A stretch of 64,000 bases of DNA. It comes from Silurus meridionalis. Taxonomy: Eukaryota; Chordata; Actinopteri; Siluriformes; Siluridae. The position numbers and the translations under genes are program-made. Below are positions 1-40,539 of the stretch, in pieces. The stretch lies in the NCBI RefSeq assembly GCF_014805685.1, contig NC_060899.1:11136454-11200453 (forward strand), written 5' to 3'. Under the pieces are notes generated by a model that was not told the origin of the DNA, made no database searches, and worked only from the letters and a program-made list of their open reading frames with translations. How positions within the stretch are numbered: position 1 is the first letter of the stretch; each line of letters opens with the position of its first letter.

Positions 1-462
1 CACAGATATCAAGTTAAATCTGCACCTGGATACTTTGGCTGGGAAAATTTAAAAAAAAGAAAAAAGAGTAACAGATTCATGGCTCAGACATCAGGACAGC
101 TTTTTATAGGTGACTATGTTATAACTTCGGCTGCATATTATTACAAACAATAGGTCTCCATTATTTCTTTAACAAATCTGCCTGAAAATATTATTCTGGA
201 AATAATCTTCAATGCCAGGTGAGGTGTGTGTTGTTTAATAGTCAAATCTCTGTGAACCATATCAGGCTTCAGCAGTCTGAGCACCCCTTTTGTTTCCTGT
301 ACAACATTTGAAAGAGAATGTAATCAATAATGCACTGCAACAGAGTGTCGTTGTTCAGATTTGTCCTGTGGACTACTTCACTTTAGGGTCAATCTATTAA
401 CAGTTCGTAATCCATAATCACAAGCTGTTGTCACAATATGAAGCATTTTAAGGATGAGTCAC
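1..462. other. ATP9A intron sequence at window edge
   Basis: Intronic DNA downstream of exon 17. I see no coding exon, repeat family or RNA gene here. Confidence 0.7.
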
Positions 463-21757
<21,295 letters not shown>

Positions 21758-21766
21758 TCCGGCCAT

Positions 21767-22124
21767 GATGGGCCGATACCGGTTTTGAAATCAGCCAGGC
21801 GTGTCTCCTGGCAGGGCGGAAGCGAGCAGAAGCTGGAGCAGTCAGAGCTTAGAGTCAGAGATCCTCAATGCAGCTTGAACACAAGAGCGCGAATGGGATG
21901 ACATTAGCGGCTGCACATCCACGTCTATAAACAACACCTGTTCATTTTCCTGATAATCTAGACCAAGGCTGCAGAGCAGTAAATGAACAAATTTCTCACT
22001 TAGAAATTAAACATTTGTATCACCCCATGAACAGATGACATGTTCCCCCACTTTAATACATTCCCAAGTTTCCTTGATTCAGCATTTTATCCCCACATTG
22101 CACACAAACTGAAGTCAAAAGAGC
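21767..22124 (-). promoter_or_regulatory. ATP9A 5' UTR and putative promoter (SALL4-ATP9A gap)
   Basis: About 360 bp between the ATP9A start and the probable SALL4 polyadenylation site. The half nearest ATP9A (21,770-21,920) is richer in G and C and in purine-rich GAGC tracts than the surrounding DNA. I see no clear TATA box. Because both genes read leftward, the ATP9A promoter must lie here or overlap the SALL4 3' end. The transcription start cannot be placed from sequence. Confidence 0.5.
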
Positions 22125-22830
22125 CTTGGTTTGAAAGATCCTGGTTTTATTTTTCAAAATATAAATCAAGACAGGATTGAGCAGGGGGGAGCAAACATTT
22201 ACAAAAAAACCTACACTGTAATCAAACCTAAAACAGACTCAGCATTCGAAGAATACAAGACCCCTCTGACCAAGACCTGACAATCTTTTTCCTTAAAAAA
22301 AAAAAAAAAAAATACAAAATAAACCACCAAAAAAAAAAAAAAAAAAAAAAAAGGCACAACTTGGCAATGCATACAAAAGAAAATGTACAGGAGTCTTTTC
22401 TGAGGGCACCTTGTTCTATTCTGAGCAAGAGTTGTGCAAAGTGTCCAGTGATACATTCATTACTAGAAGGAAAATTGAGAGAAGAATAAAAAATATAATA
22501 AATCAGCAGGTTCTGGAAAGGATAAGCGTCAACATCACCTACTCCAAGCACTTGACAGGGGAGGAGGAAAAAAAATATATATATATATTTACAGCTGTTC
22601 AAGTCAGTAGAGCAAGAATAAGAAAGGCATCAAATTGAGGTAGATGTTTGACAAGCTGATGTTTTGGATCCACATTATAGCATACAAACCGGTGAAAAAA
22701 CTGGTGGTCTTGAAGCAAATGACAAAAGGAGGTTTAATTGTTTGCTGGTTCCCTTGGATATGCCACAAAACCATTAAGTAGCACATTTTGACCAGACATC
22801 AACAACACCGTTTAAATTGATAAAATTAAG

Positions 22831-22862
<32 letters not shown>

Positions 22863-23755
22863 AAACACTGTGCAGAGGGAAAAAAAAAAAAAATATGTTA
22901 CAGCAAACAAACAGCTCCCTGGTCAACAGATGTTCCAGTTAAAATCTAAATCTTGGCCACATGTAGAGAAATAAAGTGCAGGGATTTCAGCGTCGTACTG
23001 GCCCTTACAAAGGAAAACCTTAAAGTTTTCAAATAAAGGATGGTCAGTCCCACTGATGGGAATAAAGGCCCAAATGCCACATTAAATGCTTATTGTGGAT
23101 TTCACAAACAATACTCTAAAGCTACATGTAAAAAATATAGTACACTTTGGTCATAAACAAAAGATCTGCAAAGAACCTTCATTATAATTGTTGGTGCTTT
23201 TTCTTTTCTCTTTTTTTTTTTTTTAAAACACGCACCACATAGGCACTTAAATTACATTTTTTTGGTAGAGCAGAAAAGGAGCTACACTGCAATTCAATAG
23301 AATAAGTTAATATGAAATCTAGATTCCAGTCACTTCAATAGGCAAGTCTGAAACTAACAGGAACTTCAGCAAACTGTTATACAACTATTCTACACTGCCC
23401 AAGAAGAGCTGTGAAATAAACATGCCCTAGTTCACCAAGCATAACTTCACCAAAACAAGAACATGGGACGATAGGACTTTTTAAAATAAGTGTGAGATTG
23501 TAGCCTACACCAGTTTACTGAGAGATCTGGTAAAACTGTAGTTTAATCAATTCTCACTAGTAGGACAGTTCTGGAAGAAATATCATTTCAAGTAAAACTT
23601 ACATTCAACTTCTAGAAACATTACTGGCAAATACCCGCATATATTAGAGAAAAACAGTAATAACTACAGTAGTTACATCAAGGTTTCAAATGAAGTCCAC
23701 AAATCAGTGTTGCTCACATTAGGACATTTAATACAATTTTTGCAGCCAAAAAAAC

Positions 23756-23786
<31 letters not shown>

Positions 23787-23878
23787 AAAGGCAACATGAA
23801 AGACCCGAATTTGATTGTGCCTACTGAAAAGTTTGTAGCAAAGCCATTTGGATCACCGATTGAAAACTCAAATGTGGT
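22125..23878 (-). other. sall4: SALL4 3' UTR (inferred)
   Basis: Non-coding sequence downstream of the SALL4 stop. It holds several homopolymer runs that read as poly(U) in the transcript (near 22,296-22,351, 22,830-22,859 and 23,757-23,780). Its end is set by the AATAAA at 22146-22151. The length of about 1.75 kb is an estimate without transcript data. Confidence 0.6.
22146..22151 (-). terminator. sall4: SALL4 polyadenylation signal AATAAA
   Basis: Canonical hexamer on the minus strand, the only AATAAA I could find in the 1.75 kb downstream of the SALL4 stop. Cleavage would fall around 22,120-22,135. An ATTAAA near 22,053 is a weaker alternative. Confidence 0.55.
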
Positions 23879-29330
<5,452 letters not shown>

Positions 29331-29640
29331 GGCAAAGGGCTACACCACCATCTGGGGCAAATAGTAACACGCTTTACTCCCTGCTCCTTGGTAAATTCTC
29401 CAGGTCGCCCGAAATTAACCGTTCAAGTAGAAATGCGCATGTCAAAGTAATTATTATTATCAATAATGCATTGCGATTTATCATGGTGCCCTGACAGCTG
29501 ATTGGCTCCAGTCCAAGTGCTTGCACATTATTCAAATAAGCTTCATTGATGAGGAAAGCAGAACGCGATAAAGAGGCGGGAGTAGAACCCTGCGGAGAGC
29601 CAATCAGATTCCGATGGGCGTGTACTAAATGGGGGCGTGG
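29331..29640 (-). promoter_or_regulatory. sall4: SALL4 5' UTR and proximal promoter
   Basis: The block directly upstream of the SALL4 ATG carries a CCAAT box in transcript orientation (29501-29505), a second in the opposite orientation (29600-29604) and a GGCGGG GC box near 29,575-29,580. No TATA box is evident. This fits a TATA-less, CCAAT-driven promoter. The start site cannot be placed from sequence. Confidence 0.55.
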
Positions 29641-32600
29641 ATATCAGATTAGTGTGTTGCTTTATAATTATTAAGCAGTGTTGCATAGAAACTTCCAGAA
29701 ATTCCAGCTTTAGGATATGCACTAGTGATCAAATAAAGTGCAGAAAAGATGCAGAGCAAATCTTAGAAACAATTGGGTTAGTGTTTAAAAAGAACTTGAT
29801 TCTTTTGATTGATATTAATAATAATGGGACATTAATATCACCTCATACAGCTTCATATTTAAAGTTTATCTTTCTTGATTTTTGTAGAACATATGTTACA
29901 TTATATGAAATTTGTCACGTATAATGCAGACAACCTTCTACAATCTTCTACCATCTCGCTAAACATATAAAATCTGTATATTCAGATTTGGTCAGATTTA
30001 TATGTTTTTATATATATAAAAATTAAAAAAATCTAATATAAAACTGCACAAAACTGTTTTTACACAATCAAACAAACAATTTTGGTTATGCAAAATTTTG
30101 GAAAATATAAAAGGAGAAAATTATAAAAATGAATTTTTAAATAATGAACTTAAAAACAGGCCAGTTTTTACAGTCTCGAGTCAAAGTCAAATTTCTTTGT
30201 GCGTCATCATCCATCGATTTAAATATGAAAATCAAAGTTGAAGCTGTTGTCATCACTACACACCTGTAACATGATCCGGGGCCTTTTTTCGTGTGTAATG
30301 TTGTAATGTTTTTGCAAAAAAACATAACCTAAAGAGAGTATTAAAACATATAAAAATATGTCTTCACTGCAGACATACACTTATATTTGCTTATATCTCA
30401 TGAAATGTTCACATACATAGACTCACCTTAGAAAATAGAAATTGCACATTATACTAGTCTAGTCTATATATACACATAAAACCATCCACAACTTATGTCA
30501 TGTAAAATGGTTTGAATAATCTACAAGTGGTGCATTGATCATCACAGTCTTCTTATCATGTGTTGATTTTAAGTTCATAGTACTCTATATCAAACACAAC
30601 GGCAACAATGGACTCTGGCCAAAGTCTTTAAGACTAGATATGTATAATTTTTTGGATTTTTCCATTAAAATCACTGCCATTTACTGCCATTGTTAGCTGT
30701 AATTCATGGTCTATTAACACTGCAGATTGTGACTTAAATTAAGCAGCCACAGCAAATGGCTCACAGTCTATCCCAAGTATGTTTTTTTCAAAATGGACAG
30801 GGATTTTAATCCCCGAACCCCCGCTCACGTTTGCATAATGCGAGAGTGGTAAGTGCTCAGGGAGTGAGAAGGAATTTACTGCCTTCCTCAATAGATGGCC
30901 CAGCCATTACCAATACATCTCTCTCTGTCAATTGTTTATGTCTTACACTATCACACAGTAGATTGATGGCCCTAAAGTCTATTGAGATAGGAAGTAACAA
31001 CAAGCTATTTCAGCAGACATCTGGTAAAGGCAAAAATAAATCTGATTTAAAGATTTGATATAGATCTATACCTTGCCTTGTTAACAGGTTTTTTATGCGT
31101 TATCATTTCTTAGATGTTTGGAAGGATGAAAGAAAGAAATATGACATATGAACAGCTTTTGATTCATTTGCTGGACACAATGTTTTATCTTATATATTAG
31201 ATCTAATGGAAGTCAATAAAAATGTATATTATTTTTTGTTAGATTTTAAACCACACACAAACCTGATTTCTTTTTTATCTACAAGTTTGCTAAATATCCG
31301 GTGTTTCTGCCATCTTGCAGAAGCATAAAAAATGCTTAAGAGCACATATTCATATTTAGAGTAAGACAAATTGCACAAAAACTCAATAAGAGTTACTCTT
31401 GTAAACTGTAACCAAGGGTTACATGGATAGATGTGTATGAGGTATGAGTGACCTTTGGTCATCAATATTAAAGATAGCAATAATTTGATTTTGGAATCCT
31501 GATATATTGATTATATTCATTAATATTATATGTTTTGTCTATTTCCATCTGACTGATGGACAGATGGGGCTGTTAAGATTCATTGGAGATATTGGAGATA
31601 TTGAAGAAACTGCAACTGATCCACACAGAACCAGGAAGCCTTTTAATAAGTTTCTCTTAAACGTTGTAAAAAATTCTACCTATCCATTGTTTTCTTACAC
31701 TGAGATAAAGAAAAGTCATCAAACTGCCATGACATAGAAGGACATGACTTAAAAAAAGATATATAACATAAAAGATATAATAACAAACGTCCATCAAGTC
31801 CAGACTGAGTCAAAGAAGGAAAAAGAGAAGGAGCGCAGTCTAGACAGTTTATGACCGTCAATTACAACCTGCGCCTTGATTGCGCTCAAGCTAAACAATT
31901 CTCACAGTTTGAGTAATAAACCCAAAGTGGTGTGTGAAGGAAAAAAGGGGGGACGTTTCATCTTCTCAAATCATCCTTTTTTCAGAATGAACAGATGCTT
32001 TCTTTGACATTTTTTCCAGAGGGGAGTGGTTTTAAACCTAGAGGATCTATCTCATTATCTCTGTCCATTCTCACACGCTCAAGAACATGTCTAGAAAGCA
32101 ATGTAAAAACATGCTTTGGGAAAAAATTTTGTTGGCATATTTTCAATATATCCCGATTGACTGTTCCTGACTGAAACTGTTTTGACTGTAACAGACTCTA
32201 ACAGACCTTTATATACATATTCATGCAAAATGTGAACAAAAAGATTAAACATTTGTCCAAAAAAGCAAAACTGCTTATTGGTCTATTTGCATAATATGGT
32301 TCTTGTACTGGGAAAATTATTATTTGAGAGTTTATGCCACGTAAAGCTTCTTTAGAAACATTTTATACCACTTTTAGCTCAGAAATATACAACAAAACAA
32401 TAAAAACAGGTTGTATATTTGTTGAATGCAGGGAAGACCCTCAAAAGGACAAATAAAAACCTTTTAATGCCATGCTCATTGCTATACTCTTTTATTTTTT
32501 GCCCTTTATATGTGGATGGATAGGATATTTGTTTATTCTCCACTATATTGTAGTTTTTGCACTGAGCAGGTTGTGAAACAAAGAGTTGCTCAATTCCAGG

Positions 32601-35047
32601 AAACAAAATGTTTGTAAGTGGAAAGCCTTCACCAAGACTTTAAAGAGCGATTATAAAATTATAAATTGAGGAAAAAATGTTTGAAAAACTTAATAATAAT
32701 GCGCAGTTCAAGTGTGATGGTCAGTTGTCAAGATAATGAGACACACTATTATTGTAAATTCACATAAATTCTTATAACAAACATTTGCATGGGACTATTT
32801 TTGAAATTATTCATTTCATATTGACCATTGCATAATGTAATGTTTCTATAAAAAAACAAAAAGCTATGTTTTTTCAGATGGTCTTTCTCTTTCTTTTTTT
32901 TCTTTTCTTTTTTTACCAGGGTCCTAAAAGGTTATGACTAATAGCAACTGGACAATAATGGTTTGACACTTGAAGTGCACTTGTAAATTGAACATGTGTT
33001 CCTGGAGTCAGTGTAAAACATGAAAGGGTGAAGAGCAATCCAAAGGCTGCTGGGATTTTTCACATCAACATGCCAGCCTGGATTCTTTTAGCGTTCTGGG
33101 TTCCACTTTCGCACTTTGTATTCAACAATAAGAAATGTCACTTTACACTTCAACATTGCTACCACACACATGCACACCTGCTATAATAGCTTTAGCTCTT
33201 TGTGTTCTATGTGACGGGTTCATATTAGAGCATGAATCATAATAATCCTAGAACTGGTCGATAAAATAAAGAACATACCCAATCACTAAGAATGTTGAAT
33301 ATATGAATACATTAAATAATATAATAAAATTATTAATTAAAATTCATTTTACATGAAGCTATGGCAGACTATCCAGCATCATCCATATCTTTTCATATAC
33401 GTTCATGCAAAGCCAATGCAAATACATACAAACACATGCTTTTGTATCAGCACATCTGGTGTTCAAATCCCCAGGCTTTCAGACTTTTCTTCATTATTAG
33501 AACATCCAGTGGCATTCCAGTCTGTCATCAAGGCCATAGTAAGAGGAAGCTACCCTAGCACAAATCACTCGTTCATACGATTCACCTGATTATAATGGAT
33601 CATAAAGGTTTAAATTGAATTACTTCATTGGACAGTTCTTGATCTTTTGTCAATCTTTTGAAGAATGGCTCTGAACATAATCTATTTAAATACAGAAAGT
33701 TAACAAAAAGGATTGATCAGGACACACAGTTTGACCAGTATTCCCTGATATTGTGGATGTCTAAACCTCTTTCTTTATGTTGGTTAATCCGGCTTTCATA
33801 CAGCTTCAGAAAGGGTATACATGATGAATAGCGCTGCATTTATAACATTAATTATTAATCAATGATCAGCAAATTCCCAGACACAGGGATGTTATCATAA
33901 AAAAAAAAGCATATTCACCATACAGACTGTCTACAGAACTAATTATGCACAATGTTTTATGGTGGCTGAACAGCTGTAACTTAATTCATAGTGAATAGTC
34001 AGGCTTTAGATAAATATCTCTTAAAGCTTTTGTTTGCTAAAAAAAATAGTAATTATTGAATAAAACAGTGATATTTTACAGTGATGTTAGAGGAAAATAA
34101 TCAGTCGCAAAGTGCTGTGGTACTTTTTTTGTGCTAGAACAATTACCCATACTAATACTGGAGACCAAAAATGTCTACTTAAGATTTTTTTCCCAATTAT
34201 ATGTTTTGTATTTGTTACATAACAGCAAGGAATTTATATTCACATATTGTTAAACTTAAATTCAATATAAAATTTGAAGTAAATCAGTTGCTACTATAGA
34301 AAAGATATCTTTCTAATAATCACCATCAGGAGTGCTGTTGTAGAAAATGAAGGAAAATGAACACCTTGTGTCCAATAAGATTCGAGAATTCAACAATGCT
34401 AACGTAATGATACATAAAGTACAGCACAGTAAATAGATTTATGCATCGTGACGTAGAGTAGACCTGTAAGATTCTAACATATTCACAAGAGCACACAAAT
34501 TTTAACTAATTTTAATTTATTAACAAAAAATTGTACAAAGTACACTCTCAGAAGGCTAAAGGAACACTTCTGAACACTAATCTCAGTATTTTAGGTCAAG
34601 GCTAATTATTTTATGACGTTTAAGAATCTAGAAATTGCTGTAACACATGGGTGATAGTATGATGTCAGGTAGATGTGACACTATAAACTCAAATTACCTG
34701 ATGGTGCTTCTCAACATATATATTATTACTTTTAGAGGATAGCACATAATAGACAAATTCTGTCTATAAAACAAATGTTGAATTAGCCGAAAAGCATGCA
34801 ATCAGTAAGGTTTATGGTTCTTTTGAAGATTTTTTGGTTAAATTTTGCACTAGTTAATCAGAAAATAATAAGATTAGCTTTGTTAACAAAATGTTTTCTG
34901 AGGAAAAAAAAAATGGGCAAAACTACAATGTGTACTAATACAAAATTTTTATACAACAGTACAGAAGAATTAACTTTGGTTATGTTTACACTGATAGCAT
35001 TAATACAATACAGCTACCAGCTAATGGCATTACAAAACTGTAAACTA
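29641..35047. other. Intergenic DNA upstream of SALL4
   Basis: AT-rich non-coding sequence. Apart from the candidate enhancer at 30.7-31.1 kb and a moderately complex stretch at 32.99-33.2 kb, I see no exon, RNA gene or repeat family. Frames up to 104 codons have no domain or codon pattern of a gene. Confidence 0.6.
30730..31060. promoter_or_regulatory. Candidate enhancer 1.4 kb upstream of SALL4
   Basis: An island of complex sequence in AT-rich DNA with a TAATCCCC homeodomain-type site (near 30,807), an octamer-like GTTTGCATAATG (30829-30840) and a SOX-like CAATTGTTTATG (near 30,929). It has no repeats and no gene-like frame. Conservation could not be tested. Confidence 0.3.
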
Positions 35048-35380
35048 GAGGTACACTATATGGAAAAGTTTTGGGGCACACAGCTTTACAGCCATATGTG
35101 TTTCTCCTAAATGTTGGTAGCATTATTTTCCATACACTTTAGTTAGAAGACGCAAACCTGTTCCAGAATGACAATACCCCTGTGCATAAAGCCAGCCCCA
35201 CGAAGATATGGTTTACATGGGTTAACCTTAACCCTACTGAACACTTTTTAAATAAATTGGAACGCTGACTGCACCCCAGGCCTCCTTATCTTATATCAGG
35301 ACGTGTCTACCTAAAGCCCAATGTGGCTGAATGATCAGAAATCTCCAAAGCACACTCCAAAAAGTGAATAGATAGAGTTT
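35048..35380 (+). mobile_element. Tc1/mariner-type relic, plus orientation
   Basis: Starts ACACTATATGGAAAAG and carries the transposase-derived stretch GTGCATAAAGCCAGCCCCAC and GGAACGCTGACTGCACCCCA. Internal deletions are visible relative to the copy at 14.7 kb. Confidence 0.6.
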
Positions 35381-35591
35381 ATTATAACAGCAAATAGATA
35401 CAACTGATATTTCTAAAATATTTTATAATAATATATAATTTCACATTAATTCACAATTCACAGTTCACATTAATTCAAACAACAACTGTACCTTATCCTA
35501 CCTGCACATTTAAAATTGCACATCCTGCAAAATACAATGATGTTGCCTCGTTTATATGAATTATTTTTGTCTTTATCATATGTGTATATAA

Positions 35592-35660
35592 ACATACATA
35601 CATACATACATACATACATACATACATACATACATACATACATACATACATACACACATA
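35592..35660. repeat. ATAC tetranucleotide repeat
   Basis: About 17 units of CATA. The Met-Tyr-Val-Cys frame on the minus strand is an artefact. Confidence 0.96.
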
Positions 35661-35949
35661 CATACATGCAGAGCGATAGCAGAGACTTATAAGAAAGGTT
35701 TATATGAAAATTATTGTTAGATATATATTTGTGTGTTGAGGGAATATGAGGCTAAAATAATTTAATGATTTGTGCTCAAAGGGTATAAATGTAAATTTAA
35801 GGAATAAAAGCACTGTTTGTTTGGGTTTTTTTTTTTACAAAAATGTTACTGAATTGATATTTCAAAGTACAATTTCCCTAAAATAAAGGAAACTTATGAA
35901 TATTAGTTGAAAGAAAGAACTTATTAAGTACTTTTCACCCGTGAACATA

Positions 35950-36200
35950 AAGACAGCTATAATTAAATGAGTGAATTGCCCATTGGATCCTGTGCAGAGG
36001 TAAACGTGGTGACAATAGTGCTTCTATTGTCATTGCTCGAGTATGACAACTACCTCCATCAACAAACAATAAACGTGTGAGCAGAGCCTCCCAGCACCCC
36101 CACCCCCCATGGAGAGGTATTCTCACCAAAAGTCATCATATTCACACACACACACCTAACACACAGCCATGAGAGGAGGATACAAAAAAAATCTGCTGAG
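35950..36200. promoter_or_regulatory. Candidate regulatory island with inverted SOX-like pair
   Basis: Complex sequence containing a perfect 9-bp inverted repeat, TGACAATAG and CTATTGTCA, spaced by 5 bp (36010-36032). Each arm resembles a SOX site. Homeodomain-like AATTAA lies nearby. It is surrounded by simple AT-rich DNA. Confidence 0.3.
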
Positions 36201-38139
36201 TAAATAAAGAAGTACAGAAGGCTAATCAGAATGTGTTTACCCATTCCCTGATAATCCCAAAATTATAAAGAACTATGACCAGCCAAGTCAACACAGCACA
36301 TCATTGCTCCTTATCAACACGTAAACAATGCGAGGGTGCAGCGGTGGACTGACCGTGCTATAATTCTTCTTCTTAAATGCCTTAAATTGTGTGAAAAATA
36401 TTCCACAAGCCAGTGACACTAATGTTATTGTATGAACATAATCCAGCTTTTCAAACATTAGACTGAAATTATTGAATAATATCCTGGGTTAATGGCGTCA
36501 TATTTTTATGTACAGTTTAAAGATTTTAGTTAAAGTCTTTATGGTACTGAGGTTTGTATTCATTGTGTGTTTTTTTGGGTAATGACTACAAGGACATAGA
36601 TATTATATGCAATAATTTTGATAACATTGGGTTTTACAATGAAATGTTTTTTTTTTTTGTATTTTAAGACACATATGTAACTGTGGGAGTCCCTTGTCCC
36701 TCTTTGAGAACCACAGCTTTAAAGGATTGATGTGGGTACTGTGTTTTTGGATAAGGAGGAATAGTGTGAATAGGATAAACTGAGAAATTGTGTCACAGCA
36801 CACACACAGTCAGGCAGTCACCATCAAGCTGTGAGTCAACGGGGGGGAACAATCCTTCAAATTTAAGCCATGATCTCAGGAGAGTGGTTGTAAACATTTA
36901 CTGGCTGAAAAGTAATTCATAGTGAAGTTGTTGCAAAAAAACAAAGGACATGTCACAAAGCAGATTTACAATAATATTAAAATTCCGGGTACGGATTTAG
37001 AAGACAGTGGCAAGGGCAAACTCCTAAAAGCAGTGGCAAGGTGAGTAACACCCAATACGTTGGCCATTTTGTAGTGTCATAACCTGGAACTGAAAAGGAC
37101 TTCATTTGGATTATGCCATGAATCTACACCAAATAACGCACGATACTGACATGAAATGGGTTAAAGTTGGCCTAATTATTTACAAAACAAATTGCCATTG
37201 CATAAGAATCCCCCTATATGTGTGTTACAAAGATGTACAATTCGAGAAGGTGGATACTTATGCAAACATACACACTATGCAATTGGATGTTCTGAGATTT
37301 ATGTCAAATCCAATTTGGTTTAAAAAGATCCTCAAATATAGATTGTACACAGATTAATAATGAATGGTAAAATGTCAATTTTCATAGCAGTGATGGATAG
37401 TGTTGGCTGTAATGCACAGAAAATCATCTTATTACCACATGAAAAACCAAACAAAGTTTTATCCATAATTTTATTAAATCCCACTCTTAAAAGTCCCATG
37501 ATTTAATTAAAAAGATGCTACTGACTTTCCATGATGCCCACTCTGAATCACTAGCAGACACCATCTTCGATTTGTTCGATCTAAACTGATTGCAATCTCT
37601 GGTTATTTCACAATGAGAGTTTTTTTGTTTCAGACAGCACTACAGAATATAATCACCAAGTACTTTACATATTTATATATACGATTCAGAAAAACAATCT
37701 ACTCTAGCAAATAGTAATAAGGGTTTCTTTATGTTAAAATTTAGCTATTAGCTTTGGCGTCATATTCAGCTTTGTATTATTTTAGACAAGGATCTTTGTA
37801 TTATTTTAGACTACTATCAGGTTTAGCAGTTAGCAGACTTTTCCAGGTAGAATACATTTATCACTTGCTTTAGCTGTTAAATAAATATAGTGATGGAACA
37901 CTGTTTCGATTTTAACAGTAAATACATCACTGCATTTAGGAACTTTGGTTAAACTAAAGCTCTTTTATTGGAATACATTAGCAATTTAATTTAATATTAC
38001 ATTTTATAATGTCATTAAACGCTCAATTCTGATTGGTCGAAATGTGGTAATTAACTTTCTATGACAGAAGATTGGGCAGCAAGGCAAACATTACTGTTTC
38101 TATTGTAACAATGTACATAGGAGCATAGTGCTCCACATG

Positions 38140-38640
38140 TACAAATGAAAAAAAATATATATCTTTGAGGAATCAAATTTTCTTCTTCACAAGTCTCTAG
38201 TGAAACAGTAACAGCAACAGTATTTCTACTATACACAGTGGTACACAGTACACAGTAAAAACAAGACAACGTTCCTCCAGGACCCTGGTGCTACACTAAA
38301 CAACATAGAGCAACAACACACAACATAAAGCTACATAAAGTGCAATTGAGTGCAAACAGTGCAGACAAAAGACAGTACAGACAGACAACACAGGACAGTG
38401 TGGGACAATACACATAACACAAGATAGCGCCGACCAGTAAACCTACTGTATACTCTGAATATACAGTACTGTGCAAAGAGGACTATAAAGGCTATAACCA
38501 GGAGTATATGTAAACAAACACAATGCAGTGCAAAAAACAGCAAACGGTGTAATAGGGTTTAGTATAAATAATAATAAATAAATGGTGGTGTAAATGATTG
38601 AGATGAGTAATGAGTGTGTGTTGAGTTCAGGTTCTACAGT
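38140..38640. repeat. Dispersed repeat, class unknown
   Basis: A CA-rich, low-T stretch (ACAGTACACAGTAAAAACAA, then AAGTGCAATTGAGTGCAAAC) of a type I recognise as repeated in fish genomes and related to the fragment at 58.74 kb. The class is uncertain. The Cys-Leu-Val-rich minus-strand frames are not genes. Confidence 0.35.
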
Positions 38641-38659
38641 TCAGTAACACACACTTGAG

Positions 38660-38666
38660 TGAGTGA

Positions 38667-38717
<51 letters not shown>
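38660..38717. repeat. GT microsatellite
   Basis: (GAGT)n passing into about 23 GT units. Confidence 0.95.
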
Positions 38718-38719
<2 letters not shown>

Positions 38720-40539
38720 TTTCAGTTTAGTTCTGTAAGAAACTCTGTAAGAAAATCAGAGGTAAAGCTGTTAATAAAAGTCACTTCACATAATAAAAAA
38801 AATTGAACATGCTTTTACAAATATTGGAAAATGTAACTTTTGTTTAATATATCATTATTGTATTATGGTTAAATAATTTGAAAAAAATAATAATTTATAT
38901 CACCAAGCAGGCTACTTTGTATTCTGGTGTTATGAGTGTACTCAGTTTACAACATTACAAATACATTTAATTTACATACAAAATATTAATATGTTGTTTA
39001 GGCTCCCGTTTAATTTTGCATAATATTTTGGTTGAAATGTTTTGTGAAATACATTTTTTTAACCTGCATGGGATGATGTAAAGAACATATGCATGCTAAC
39101 ACTGCGTAGGCAAACACATACACATGTTGTCTTTGTGTGGTTTAATTGTTATGACTGTTTACTGTTGATAATCACAGTCTGAAATATGATCTTGGTAAAA
39201 TATTATGTATGATATATAATTATATTTCATGGTACTTTAGAGTTCAATATTAGACTATGGAATTTGAAAAGCTTTTTTCTATTCAAACCCCCCGTGGCTA
39301 TAATATTTTTCTTCACTGAAAATAAAATGTCAAGTTGTCATGTTGATAATTTCATATGTGAATGCAATTATAATATAATTGGCAAATAATGTGGCAGCCA
39401 TTCAAATAAATAAACCAATAATGTTCGGCTTATTCAATCTGCTTCATCTTTAGTGCTGTTTTGGGACTCATGTAGTTCCAGAAAGACAATATGAGGCATT
39501 AAATACATTTCATGCAAAGCACAGTGACCAGTATATTAAAGCTGGTGTGCATTAATCATTAGGCAAATATGTATCTTTGAATATCACAGGTGTGGCCTGG
39601 CTGAGGGTGTTGTGACACATCAACAACACCAATGAACCCGAAGCAATGAAAATGAATCGAACCATAGTCTTTCAAACACCTGCTTAAGGACACTGTAGAG
39701 CATGCAGCAGTGTACTTTACACAATACTGGTAAACATGTCATCTGTAAAGGATTTTACAGCAAAGTTACTTTCAATGATAACAAATTAAACCAATAATAA
39801 AAGCAATATTTGATGTGGGTTATTTTATGTTGTTCATTAATGTTTGTTTAATTATTACATTTTTGTAATTGACAAAGCCTGGAAATCAAATATTAATAAA
39901 TCCAAATAATGAAATAATTCTTTATGTGTCACTGCGAACAAAGCCTGAATATACAAGCACCCTATCCTCCAAACAATTCTCCAGTTGAGATCATTAAGTG
40001 TACTCTTTAATCTCTGGTTTCATAAAAGATATAATAAAAACAGAAGCCAATTTTTGTATTCGTTCTACGAGACACAAATTCTTGTCAATCCTTAATAATT
40101 TTTAAATACGAATGCAAAATAATGAAAATCAAACCAAGGTGGAGTATGAGAGCTTTTTATAATATTGATTGTTTTTAAAGCCGAAAATGCTCTGAACATC
40201 TCATTTGCATGTGATTTAAAATGAAAAACAAATGAATGCAACGTACTTGGACCAGTGTGACCCCGCTTTGCTTTCAAATCTGCTTATGTATGAGTGCCAT
40301 GTAGTTTGCTGAAAAAAAAATAACAACAAACATTTTATACAAAATTATTATAATGTAGGGTGAGTCAATTCTTTGAGTGTAAGTTTCTGTTTTCCTAAAT
40401 GTATAACTTATATACTGTTCTGGCATGATTAATATATGACATAGTCTCCTCTATCACCTGCTATGTGCTGTTATATGACTATAAATGTACACCAGTTGTT
40501 ACAGACAAACATACAGAATCAGACTTATTTAAATACCAT

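Larger units (their letters stand above)
36250..40539. other. Intergenic AT-rich DNA
   Basis: No gene recognised. Includes the dispersed repeat at 38.14-38.64 kb and a GT microsatellite. The remainder is unique AT-rich sequence without exon-like signals. Confidence 0.55.

Noticed and set aside
29455..29480. Possible SOX-POU composite in the SALL4 promoter (CAATAATGCATTG)
   Set aside because: The match to the consensus is too weak in both half-sites to report as a site.
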